7,177 nt of DNA from JAFGNW01 sp964618515 (GCA_964618515.1 CAZUAS010000123.1:1-7177); one strand, 5' to 3'. Shown: positions 1-6,311, counted from the first letter of the stretch. Notes: generated from the sequence alone by a model not told the origin. Numbers and translations are program-made.

Positions 1-768
1 GCATCAGCCCCGTTCATTCCCATCAACTGTGGCGCGATTCCCCCGGAGCTCTTTGAAAGCGAATTATTCGGTCATGTTAAGGGAGCTTTTACAGGGGCAA
101 CGGTATCACGGGCCGGCTTTTTTCAGACAGCTGATGGCGGTACAATCTTTCTCGATGAAATCAGCGAAATCAGCCAACCTCTTCAAGTAAAACTACTTCG
201 GGTACTGCAGGATAAAGAAATCTGTATGGTCGGTGCTTCCCGACCCCATAAGGTTGATGTTCGCATCGTCGCTGCAACGAATAAAGAACTCGAAGAATTG
301 GTTAAAAAGGGTACATTTCGAGAGGAATTATACTTTCGGTTAAGTGTTATTACCATAAATCTCCCTCCCCTGAGGGAGCGCCATGACGATAAGTTTATAC
401 TAATCAATCACTTCCTGAAAAAATATGCTGATGAAATGGGGTATAATACCCCGGTGGTCTCGGATAGAACCCTGGAAGTATTATATAACTATGACTGGCC
501 GGGAAATGTTCGCGAAATGGAAAACCTTATGCAACGGCTGATTGTTATGTCGGAAGGCGGCAAAATCGATATCACTGATTTACCTTCCAATATGAGATTC
601 TCACCCAAAAAAACCACCGGTTTCAGACGTTCTCTGGCTGAAGTAGAAGCCGAATATATCTGTAATGTACTCGACAGCGTCAACGGCAATAAAACACATG
701 CAGCGGAAATACTGAAAATTGACCGCAAAACTCTTCGAGAAAAACTTAAAAACATGGGAGAGAAATAA
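1..768 (+). CDS. Sigma-54-dependent transcriptional activator (enhancer-binding protein), 5'-truncated
   Basis: The reading frame is open from base 1 to the TAA at 766-768 and gives 255 residues. The start and N-terminal sensor domain lie outside the window. AAA+ hallmarks in order: GAFTGA loop (residues 28-33), which contacts sigma-54; Walker B GGTIFLDE (46-53); sensor I region DVRIVAATN (86-94); arginine-finger region FREELYFRL (106-114) followed by LPPLRER; sensor II WPGNVRE (166-172). The Walker A loop should lie just upstream of base 1. Residues about 210-250 form a Fis-type helix-turn-helix ending in DRKTLREKLK, the DNA-binding part. Such proteins hydrolyse ATP to open sigma-54 promoters from distant binding sites. 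A strong sigma-54 promoter stands 217 bp downstream of the stop, ahead of the redox operon, so this protein is the natural candidate activator. The family is certain. The signal sensed and the target are inferred or unknown. Confidence 0.96.
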   Translation, partial: ASAPFIPINCGAIPPELFESELFGHVKGAFTGATVSRAGFFQTADGGTIFLDEISEISQPLQVKLLRVLQDKEICMVGASRPHKVDVRIVAATNKELEELVKKGTFREELYFRLSVITINLPPLRERHDDKFILINHFLKKYADEMGYNTPVVSDRTLEVLYNYDWPGNVREMENLMQRLIVMSEGGKIDITDLPSNMRFSPKKTTGFRRSLAEVEAEYICNVLDSVNGNKTHAAEILKIDRKTLREKLKNMGEK

Positions 769-795
769 AACATTTATTAAAATGGTTGCGACAGT

Positions 796-822
796 GTATG
801 GGGTAAAAATACCCAACGATAC
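796..822. promoter_or_regulatory. Imperfect inverted repeat: weak terminator or activator-binding site
   Basis: GTAT (796-799) pairs with ATAC (819-822) outside an inner stem GGGTA (801-805) / TACCC (810-814) with an AAAA loop. The two stems are separated by an unequal internal loop. It begins 28 bp after the regulator stop codon. The stem is weak and the nearest T-runs (836-839 and 848-854) are not adjacent, so it is a poor intrinsic terminator. It lies about 200 bp upstream of the predicted sigma-54 transcript start, a plausible distance for an enhancer site. Neither role is demonstrated. Confidence 0.3.
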
Positions 823-946
823 GAAATTCCCCACTTTTCTATCAGTATTTTTTTATTAACCAATAGCTGAATTCTAATCTTTCTTTTTTCTTTTTATTCT
901 CAATTCCTTTTCACACTTAAACTTAGTTATTTTTTTCACATAATTA

Positions 947-968
947 ACAGGTGAATTCTTTTACCTGT
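947..968. promoter_or_regulatory. Perfect dyad ACAGGT-N10-ACCTGT just upstream of the sigma-54 promoter
   Basis: ACAGGT (947-952) and ACCTGT (963-968) are exact reverse complements separated by 10 bases, so the half-site centres are 16 bp apart, about one and a half helical turns. The site ends 17 bases before the -24 GG. Enhancer sites for sigma-54 activators usually lie further upstream, so this may be an unusually close activator site or a site for a second regulator. The inverted repeat is seen directly; its function is inferred. Confidence 0.4.
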
Positions 969-984
969 AATCGGGACAATCAGT

Positions 985-1000
985 TGGCACAGTTGTTGCA
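985..1000 (+). promoter_or_regulatory. Sigma-54 (-24/-12) promoter of the redox operon
   Basis: The element reads TGGCAC (985-990), five bases AGTTG, then TTGCA (996-1000), and is preceded by T. The invariant GG (986-987) and GC (998-999) are separated by exactly 10 bases, as required for RpoN holoenzyme. This is very close to the consensus. The predicted transcript start is near 1011, leaving a leader of about 180 nt before the GTG at 1192. It points toward the redox operon and lies downstream of a gene for a sigma-54 activator, which supports it being functional. Sigma-54 dependence implies activator-controlled, ATP-driven expression. Confidence 0.85.
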
Positions 1001-1175
1001 ACATGTATATCAGATTTATAATTGGTCAGGGTCAAGTGCAGACACATTTTTTATAAATATTCTCTTTTTCCCAATGCGGAGAATAGAACCACCGGAAGGA
1101 AAGTTCATCCCGTTTTAGTCAGGTTAGAATAGGCAATTTATAAACAAAATTCTAAGGAGAAGTTTTGCTAAACCA

Positions 1176-1182
1176 GGGAGGT
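1176..1182 (+). promoter_or_regulatory. Ribosome binding site GGGAGGT favouring the GTG start at 1192
   Basis: GGGAGGT ends 9 bases before the GTG at 1192. The RBSs of the later genes at 2402, 5599 and 6312 sit at a similar distance of about 9-10 bases. A competing AAGGAG (1154-1159) lies 5 bases before a TTG at 1165 in the same frame. If TTG is the start, the GGGAGGT would lie inside codons 4-6. I favour GTG, but not decisively. Confidence 0.5.
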
Positions 1183-1191
1183 ATAATCCGA

Positions 1192-1482
1192 GTGACTTTG
1201 TGTCCCAGCTGTATGAATTATGTTACCTGTGTGGACCGAGCAATAAGGGGTTACGATGCTCTGTTTTGTGAAACTTTTGAAGAATCCCGCCAGGGCGATA
1301 TAAGTCCAACAACCGGTCGGGACGAAAGTGAACCGAGCCGGATGTCTCTTATTCCGAAAGAAAAAAAATTATCACGGGAATTGAAGGGTTTATGTCAGAA
1401 TTGTGTCCGACAGGATATTTGCGCCCTGCCGCGTCCCCGTACCGGGGTATGGCATTGTGAGGAATTTGAAGAATTACCATAA
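1192..1482 (+). CDS. Small protein with duplicated four-cysteine motif, function unknown
   Basis: From GTG 1192 the product is 96 residues; from the alternative TTG at 1165 it is 105. Residue numbers here use the 105-residue form. It consists of two copies of one motif, C-x2-C-x5-C-x11-12-C followed by a short acidic FEE tail: Cys 13, 16, 22 and 35, then Cys 77, 80, 86 and 98. A charged linker without cysteine joins them. Four cysteines per unit suit one zinc ion or one iron-sulfur cluster each. There is no signal peptide or membrane segment. It is the first gene after the sigma-54 promoter and lies 35 bases before the NuoE-like gene, so it is probably co-expressed with the redox complex. Possible roles are small structural or electron-transfer subunit, cluster or zinc chaperone, or redox sensor. 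I recall similar single-copy cysteine motifs in small uncharacterised proteins of anaerobes but cannot name the family. Confidence 0.8.
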   Translation: MTLCPSCMNYVTCVDRAIRGYDALFCETFEESRQGDISPTTGRDESEPSRMSLIPKEKKLSRELKGLCQNCVRQDICALPRPRTGVWHCEEFEELP

Positions 1483-1517
1483 ACAATTTTAACCATAATT
1501 GAAATAGAAGGGAGAAA

Positions 1518-2369
1518 ATGGTTTCAGAAGAAGTTTCGAAACTCCTTGAAAGACATGAGGGTAAACAGGGTGAGTTGATCTCTATCCTGGAAGAAATTCA
1601 GGCCAAGTTCAGTTATCTTCCCCAGGAATATTTGCGGGAGGTGGCGGTTCAAACGGGTCGCGCGTTGACAGACGTTTACGGGGTGGCTACTTTTTATAAA
1701 GCTTTTTCGCTTCAGCCTCGGGGAAAACATCTGGTTTCGGTGTGCCTGGGGACAGCCTGTCATGTTCGTGGCGGTCCGGCCATAGCCGAGGAAATGGAAA
1801 AACAACTGGGTATTAAAGCCGGGCAGACCACCCCGGATAAGGAATTTACCCTTGAGACTGTCAACTGTTTGGGGGCATGCGCCATCGGTCCGGTGGTAGT
1901 AGTTGATGGTCATTATTTTTCAAATGTCAGAACAGGACAGGTCAGGGAGATTCTGGAGAAATCACGCCGGGGACTTGATGTGGTCGAAGTCGATACCGAC
2001 GAACGTATTTTTCCGGTTGAGGTCAGCTGTGCCCGCTGTAATCACAGTCTGATGGACCCGGAACATATTATCGACGGCTATCCGTCGGTCAGGGTAACGG
2101 TTTCGTTCGGGCAAAAGCACGGCTGGGTCTGCATATCCAGTCTCTGGGGCAGTTACAATGTCATATCGAAACATGAAATACCTTTTGATACCATAGTCAA
2201 TATATTCTGTCCCCACTGTCATGCTGAGCTTATCGGCGGAGCCTTGTGCGGCGATTGCGGTGCCCCGATGGTTCCGATGATCATCCGTGGCGGCGGGGTG
2301 GTGCAATTGTGTTCCCGGCGGGGTTGCAAGGGACATATCCTTGACCTTGACGGCACTACTTTTGATTGA
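1518..2369 (+). CDS. NuoE/HydC-like [2Fe-2S] subunit with C-terminal zinc-ribbon-like domain
   Basis: The product has 283 residues, against about 160 for ordinary NuoE/HydC proteins. Residues 1-155 are a standard 24-kDa-type subunit: an N-terminal helical part with LPQEYLREVA, then a thioredoxin-like fold with [2Fe-2S] ligands Cys76, Cys81 (CLGTAC) and Cys117, Cys121 (CLGAC). These subunits pair with a NuoF-type flavoprotein and carry electrons to or from its FMN. Residues about 165-283 are an added domain with four cysteine pairs: C171/C174, C231/C234, C244/C247 and C265/C270. The two CxxC pairs at 231-247 resemble a zinc ribbon. The ATG at 1518 follows a GGGAG at short spacing, and no better start is present. 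The next gene begins 32 bases after the stop and encodes the matching NuoF-like partner. The NuoE identity is firm. The role of the tail, perhaps docking or metal binding, is inferred. Confidence 0.93.
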   Translation: MVSEEVSKLLERHEGKQGELISILEEIQAKFSYLPQEYLREVAVQTGRALTDVYGVATFYKAFSLQPRGKHLVSVCLGTACHVRGGPAIAEEMEKQLGIKAGQTTPDKEFTLETVNCLGACAIGPVVVVDGHYFSNVRTGQVREILEKSRRGLDVVEVDTDERIFPVEVSCARCNHSLMDPEHIIDGYPSVRVTVSFGQKHGWVCISSLWGSYNVISKHEIPFDTIVNIFCPHCHAELIGGALCGDCGAPMVPMIIRGGGVVQLCSRRGCKGHILDLDGTTFD

Positions 2370-2385
2370 CCCTGGTCTTATTTGC

Positions 2386-2391
2386 AAGGAG
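2386..2391 (+). promoter_or_regulatory. Ribosome binding site deciding the ATG at 2402
   Basis: AAGGAG ends 10 bases before ATG 2402. The same frame is open further upstream to a TTG at 2366, but that start would overlap the preceding gene, place the ribosome binding site inside the coding region and add 12 residues unlike this family. The ATG is therefore preferred. Confidence 0.8.
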
Positions 2392-2401
2392 ATATTGCCA
2401 G

Positions 2402-5400
2402 ATGAAAAAACTTTCATCAGTTGAAGAGTTTATCAACTTCTGTCAACGGATAAAAAGTGACCGTGAATCGCAATCCGACAAACCTACTCTGGTTATAAGC
2501 GCCGATACCGGCGCTCAGGCCAGCGGCATCAATGATATCATTCGTATCGCCAAAAAATACATTCTGGATAATTCTTATCAGCAAAGAGTATCGTTGAGGA
2601 TTACCGGTTGTCACGGTTTCTGTGAGATGAATCCGTATCTGGTGGTTATGCCAGGTGGTCATTTTTATCCCAAACTTAAAATGGCGGACGTCCCCCGCAT
2701 TATTGAATCGGCTTTAAACGGTGAAGTCGTTGAAGAGTTGATATATAGAGATAAAAAAACCGGCAAAGCCTATTATCATTATCAGGATATTCCCTTCTTC
2801 AGGAAACAGATGCGGACGATTCTCAGTAAAAACATGAAGCTCGATCCTATTAGGATTCTTGATTATATCGAAAGCGGCGGGTACGAAGCATTACAGAAGG
2901 TTTTTAAACGAAACAATCCGGAAGGGATTATTGAAGAGGTAAAGAAATCCGGTATCCGGGGGCGTGGGGGGGCTGGTTTTCCCACCGGGAAAAAATGGGA
3001 GTTTGCCCGGGCTTCAAAGACAAAAAAGCAAAAATTTATAGTCTGCAACGCCGACGAAGGTGACCCCGGGGCATATATGGACCGGAGCGTTCTGGAAGGC
3101 AATCCGCACAGCATTATCGAGGGCATGATTATCGGCGGTCTGGCTATCGGCGCCACCGAGGGCATTATTTATGTTCGCGCCGAGTATCCGCTGGCTATTA
3201 AGCATTCCATGATAGCCATTCGTCAGGCTCGCGATCTGGGACTTCTGGGGCGTAATATCCTGGGCACCGGAATTGATTTTGACATCAATATCGTCCGCGG
3301 TGCCGGAGCGTTTGTCTGCGGCGAAGAAACCGCCCTGATTAAATCCATCGAAGGTTATATGGGGGAACCGCGCCAGCGGCCGCCCTACCCGATTCAAAAG
3401 GGTATCAACGGTTGTCCTACCTGTATAAACAACGTGGAAACGCTGGCCAATATCCCGGTCATTATCAACAACGGCGGTGAGGAATATGCCAGAGTTGGCA
3501 TCCCGGGTAATACCGGTACGAAAATATTTTCGCTGGTGGGGAAAATAAGAAATACCGGTCTGGTAGAAGTACCGCTGGGAACGAAGATACGCGATGTCGT
3601 TTATGACATAGGTGGCGGTGCCGTTGGTGAAGCAAAAATCAAAGCCGTTCAGACCGGTGGACCCTCGGGAGGATGTATCCCGGCCCGCATGTTTGACCTA
3701 CCCATTGACTACGACAGCCTTACTAAAGCCGGTTCGATTATGGGCTCCGGCGGGATGATTGTCATGGATGAGAATACCTGCATGGTCGATGTCGCCAGGT
3801 ATTTTATGAATTTCTTAAAAGGCGAATCCTGCGGGAAATGTTTCACCTGCCGCAAGGGAACCCAGCGCATGTATGAAATCCTCGATGATATAAGCAAGGG
3901 TCGGGCAACCCTGGAACACCTTGACCTATTGGAAGAACTGGCTCATGTCGTGAAGGATACTTCCATGTGTGGTCTGGGTCAGTCGGCGGCCAATCCGGTT
4001 TTGAGTATGCTGCGGTATTTCCGCAGTGAATTCGAACGGCATATTCGCGATAAGCGCTGTGACGCCTTCGTATGCAAAGACCTGGTCGGAGCACCCTGTC
4101 AATCCGCCTGTCCTCTGGGCACGGAAGCCTGGCGGTATGTGGCTGAAATAGCCAAAGGTAATTATGATGAAGCTTACCGGGTTATTCGGCAGGCCAATCC
4201 GTTTCCCTCGGTTTGTGCCCGGGTCTGTCATCATCCCTGTGAGCAACGTTGCCGCGCCGGTACCAGTGGCGGCGACCCAGTAGCGATTCGCGCGCTCAAA
4301 CGTTTTATCACCGACCGTATCGAACCATCGTCATATATACCCGAAAGGGAAACTTGGTCGAATGGAGAGCCGCCCCGGGTGGCGATTATCGGGGCCGGGC
4401 CGGCTGGTCTGACTACCGCCCACTATCTGTCACTTAAGGGCTACAAAGTAACGGTTTATGAGGCTGAAGATGAACCGGGCGGTATGCTCTATTGCGCTAT
4501 CCCTTCCTATCGTTTACCGAAGGAAGTTATCCGCAAGGAGATCAATGCTCTTCTGGATGAAAATATAACACTCCAGTGTCAGATGGCCCTGGGCAAGCAA
4601 TTATCTGTGGATGGCTTGTTTGAAGATGGTTATAAGGCTGTCCTTCTGGCTATGGGGGCGCACAAGAGCCGCCCGCTGCAGCTGGAGAACGAGGATGTCG
4701 AAGGGGTTTATCCCTCGATTGAATTCCTCAAGGCTTTCAACCAGAAAGGGGTGTTGAATGCTAAAGGCAGGGTGGGGGTGATCGGCGGCGGTAACTCGGC
4801 TATCGACGCCGCCCGGATGGCTATCCGGCATAAGGACGTCGAGAGCGTCACGATATTGTACCGTCGCACCCGGGAAGAGATGCCCGCCTTCGCTGAAGAA
4901 ATCGAGGCGGCGGAGCAGGAGGGGATAGATTTAAGAATCCTTGTCACCCCGACCTGTATTCTCTCCGAGAAAGGTCATTTGACCGGTCTTAAATGTATTA
5001 AAAACGAGTTGGGTGAAACCGATTCATCGGGTCGGCGCCGCCCGATACCGATACCCGGTACGGAATTTACTGTTCCCCTCGATACTTTGGTAATAGCTAT
5101 CGGCGAGGACTCCGGAACGGATTGTATTTCTCCGGCTCGTTCTAGTGGGATTGAAGTTACCGACCGGGCTACGGTACAGGTGGACTTTGCCACTCTTCAG
5201 ACCAATCGTTCCGGGGTGTTTGCCGCCGGCGACGTGGTTACCGGTCCTAATACGGTGGTTGATTCCATCGCTGCCGGCAAAAAAGCCGCGGTGATGATCG
5301 ACCGTTATCTTCGGAAGGAACCGCTTATTCAGGAGCCGGCGGAACCATCGTTACCACGTGTTTTTGTAGAACCGGTTCTGGTTGACCGGGGAAGCATACC

Positions 5401-5596
5401 GGTCAACCGGGCGGAGACACCACGTGCCCCGGCGGAATGGCGCAAGCGTAATTTTGCCGAGGTGGAAGTCTCGTTCTCCATCCGGGAAGCCACTGTCGAA
5501 GCCTACCGCTGTCTGCGCTGCGACCTCGAATTTACCAGACCGAAGGAGCCCGAAATGAAAAAACAAATCGATATCATGGTGACAGGAGGGAACTGA
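2402..5596 (+). CDS. NuoF/HydB-GltD/NfnB fusion: NAD(P)H-dependent FMN/FAD iron-sulfur oxidoreductase
   Basis: The product has 1064 residues, about the sum of a NuoF/HydB core and a GltD protein. Residues 28-110: thioredoxin-like [2Fe-2S]-type domain retaining Cys70 and Cys74 but with Ser33 and Ala38 where the first two ligand cysteines are expected. Residues 140-545: NuoF core with the FMN/NADH glycine-rich loop RGRGGAGFPTGKKW (186-199), NADEGDPGAYMDR (216-228) and [4Fe-4S] ligands Cys477, 480, 483 and 523. Residues 553-617: eight cysteines (553, 558, 566, 570, 605, 609, 613, 617), enough for two [4Fe-4S] clusters, replacing the usual HydB ferredoxin tail. Residues 659-970: GltD/NfnB flavoprotein with FAD motif GAGPAG (664-669), second Rossmann motif GGGNSAIDAAR, the YRRTREEMPA signature typical of NADPH binding, and FAD motif VFAAGDV. 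A proline-rich tail ends in C1037/C1040. It probably exchanges electrons between NAD(H), NADP(H) and ferredoxin in the cytoplasm. Such fusions occur in Stn-like transhydrogenases. Bifurcation is inferred, not shown. Confidence 0.95.
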   Translation: MKKLSSVEEFINFCQRIKSDRESQSDKPTLVISADTGAQASGINDIIRIAKKYILDNSYQQRVSLRITGCHGFCEMNPYLVVMPGGHFYPKLKMADVPRIIESALNGEVVEELIYRDKKTGKAYYHYQDIPFFRKQMRTILSKNMKLDPIRILDYIESGGYEALQKVFKRNNPEGIIEEVKKSGIRGRGGAGFPTGKKWEFARASKTKKQKFIVCNADEGDPGAYMDRSVLEGNPHSIIEGMIIGGLAIGATEGIIYVRAEYPLAIKHSMIAIRQARDLGLLGRNILGTGIDFDINIVRGAGAFVCGEETALIKSIEGYMGEPRQRPPYPIQKGINGCPTCINNVETLANIPVIINNGGEEYARVGIPGNTGTKIFSLVGKIRNTGLVEVPLGTKIRDVVYDIGGGAVGEAKIKAVQTGGPSGGCIPARMFDLPIDYDSLTKAGSIMGSGGMIVMDENTCMVDVARYFMNFLKGESCGKCFTCRKGTQRMYEILDDISKGRATLEHLDLLEELAHVVKDTSMCGLGQSAANPVLSMLRYFRSEFERHIRDKRCDAFVCKDLVGAPCQSACPLGTEAWRYVAEIAKGNYDEAYRVIRQANPFPSVCARVCHHPCEQRCRAGTSGGDPVAIRALKRFITDRIEPSSYIPERETWSNGEPPRVAIIGAGPAGLTTAHYLSLKGYKVTVYEAEDEPGGMLYCAIPSYRLPKEVIRKEINALLDENITLQCQMALGKQLSVDGLFEDGYKAVLLAMGAHKSRPLQLENEDVEGVYPSIEFLKAFNQKGVLNAKGRVGVIGGGNSAIDAARMAIRHKDVESVTILYRRTREEMPAFAEEIEAAEQEGIDLRILVTPTCILSEKGHLTGLKCIKNELGETDSSGRRRPIPIPGTEFTVPLDTLVIAIGEDSGTDCISPARSSGIEVTDRATVQVDFATLQTNRSGVFAAGDVVTGPNTVVDSIAAGKKAAVMIDRYLRKEPLIQEPAEPSLPRVFVEPVLVDRGSIPVNRAETPRAPAEWRKRNFAEVEVSFSIREATVEAYRCLRCDLEFTRPKEPEMKKQIDIMVTGGN
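5584..5589 (+). promoter_or_regulatory. Ribosome binding site inside the end of the upstream gene
   Basis: AGGAGG lies within the last codons of the NuoF-GltD fusion gene and ends 9 bases before ATG 5599. The two genes are only 2 bases apart (stop TGA 5594-5596), so translational coupling and balanced subunit amounts are likely. Confidence 0.8.
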
Positions 5597-5598
5597 AT

Positions 5599-6276
5599 AT
5601 GGTAACTCTTACGATAAACGGACTACAGGTTACGGTCGAGGAAGGAACAACCTTGCTGGAGGCGGCGAAATTTCTCAATTTCCCGATTCCGACACTGTGC
5701 CATGTGGACGGTCTTTCGCCTTATGGTGCCTGCCGGTTATGTATTGTTGAAATCGGTGAGGGACCGCGTTCCCGCCTGGTGACGTCCTGTACTTATCCGG
5801 TGGAGGAGGGTCTGGTGGTCCGTACGACTTCAAACCGGGTCAACCGGGCCAGGAAAATGGTTATCGAGCTGTTGCTGGGAACCTGCCCGCAGTCGAAAAT
5901 CATCCAGGACCTGGCGTCAAAGTACAACGTTCGCCAGCAGCGCTTCCGCCAGGAATACGATGATTGTATCCTGTGTGGCTTGTGCGTGCGGATGTGTGCC
6001 GAGCAGATGATGGCCAAAGCCATCGGTTTCAGGGGGCGCGGTGAAACCCGGAGTATCGGAACGCCGTTCGACGTCAAGTCTGACGTCTGTCGCTTCTGCG
6101 GTGGCTGTATCTATATCTGTCCGGCCTGCCAGTTGCGCTGTACTTACAATCAACCGGAGCGGGCTGTCTGTGGCGGCTGTGCCAATATCAGCGCGCCATG
6201 TCTTGAGAAACCCAAGTTCGATGATATGATGTGTTACATGGACCCGTGTGTGGCCTGTGAAATAAGAAAAGATTGA
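5599..6276 (+). CDS. NuoG/HoxU-like ferredoxin subunit: [2Fe-2S] plus [4Fe-4S] domains with cysteine-rich tail
   Basis: The product has 225 residues. Residues 1-80 are a plant-type [2Fe-2S] ferredoxin domain with ligands Cys34, Cys45, Cys48 and Cys64, as at the N-terminus of NuoG, HoxU and HydA. The next segment normally carries the His/Cys ligands of a [4Fe-4S] cluster (H-x3-C-x2-C-x5-C). Here only Cys96 remains, in GTCPQSK, so that cluster is probably absent. Residues 123-177 hold two CxxCxxC-x3-C motifs (Cys123, 126, 129, 133 and Cys164, 167, 170, 174). The second lies in CRFCGGCIYICP. A tail of about 50 residues has eight more cysteines (177, 181, 191, 194, 201, 212, 217, 220), which could bind further clusters or zinc. 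There is no H-cluster domain, so this is not itself a hydrogenase. It is most likely the electron-wiring and ferredoxin-docking subunit of the complex formed with the two preceding products. Confidence 0.92.
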   Translation: MVTLTINGLQVTVEEGTTLLEAAKFLNFPIPTLCHVDGLSPYGACRLCIVEIGEGPRSRLVTSCTYPVEEGLVVRTTSNRVNRARKMVIELLLGTCPQSKIIQDLASKYNVRQQRFRQEYDDCILCGLCVRMCAEQMMAKAIGFRGRGETRSIGTPFDVKSDVCRFCGGCIYICPACQLRCTYNQPERAVCGGCANISAPCLEKPKFDDMMCYMDPCVACEIRKD

Positions 6277-6295
6277 TAATAATTAGAATATAATT

Positions 6296-6302
6296 AGGAG
6301 GA
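6296..6302 (+). promoter_or_regulatory. Ribosome binding site of the glutamate-synthase-like gene
   Basis: AGGAGGA ends 9 bases before ATG 6312. An in-frame TTG at 6303 directly abuts this site and cannot be its start. The gap after the previous stop is 35 bases with no visible promoter or terminator, so the gene belongs to the same operon. Confidence 0.75.
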
Positions 6303-6311
6303 TTGTGTAAA

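Larger units (their letters stand above)
769..1191. other. AT-rich regulatory intergenic region with leader of the redox operon
   Basis: No convincing coding frame is visible on either strand here. Base composition drops sharply to AT-rich compared with both flanking genes. The region holds an imperfect dyad (796-822), a T-run (848-854), a pyrimidine-rich tract (878-901, all C/T except the A at 896), a perfect six-base dyad (947-968), a sigma-54 promoter (985-1000) and a leader of about 180 nt from the predicted transcript start near 1011. I see no tRNA, no recognised riboswitch and no canonical terminator (strong GC stem plus adjacent T-run) in it. Confidence 0.8.

Noticed and set aside
769..1191. 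CRISPR array, tRNA, riboswitch or insertion sequence in the gap
   Set aside because: No regularly spaced repeats, cloverleaf, recognisable aptamer core, transposase fragment or terminal inverted repeats are visible.
2366..2401. TTG-initiated 12-residue extension of the NuoF-GltD fusion
   Set aside because: It overlaps the stop of the NuoE-like gene, has no ribosome binding site of its own and would contain the AAGGAG that properly serves ATG 2402.
1962..2417. 151-codon open frame on the - strand
   Set aside because: It is opposite the cysteine-pair tail of the NuoE-like protein, whose own frame shows clear CxxC patterning. The antisense product has no recognisable motif.
3014..3397. 127-codon open frame on the - strand
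   Set aside because: It is antisense to the conserved FMN/NADH-binding core of the NuoF-like domain, with no ribosome binding site or domain that I can support.
3842..4100. Possible frameshift or gene break at the NuoF-GltD boundary
   Set aside because: The frame is continuous, and cysteine motifs typical of both families run directly into each other without a stop or a start with a ribosome binding site, so a genuine fusion is the simpler reading.
4249..4437. 62-codon open frame on the + strand in a different frame
   Set aside because: It is inside the GltD-like part of the fusion, covering the FAD-binding motif in the true frame. It is a shadow.
5599..6276. Possible [FeFe]-hydrogenase subunit (HydA)
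   Set aside because: The N-terminal ferredoxin part resembles HydA, but the protein ends at 225 residues and has none of the H-cluster motifs.
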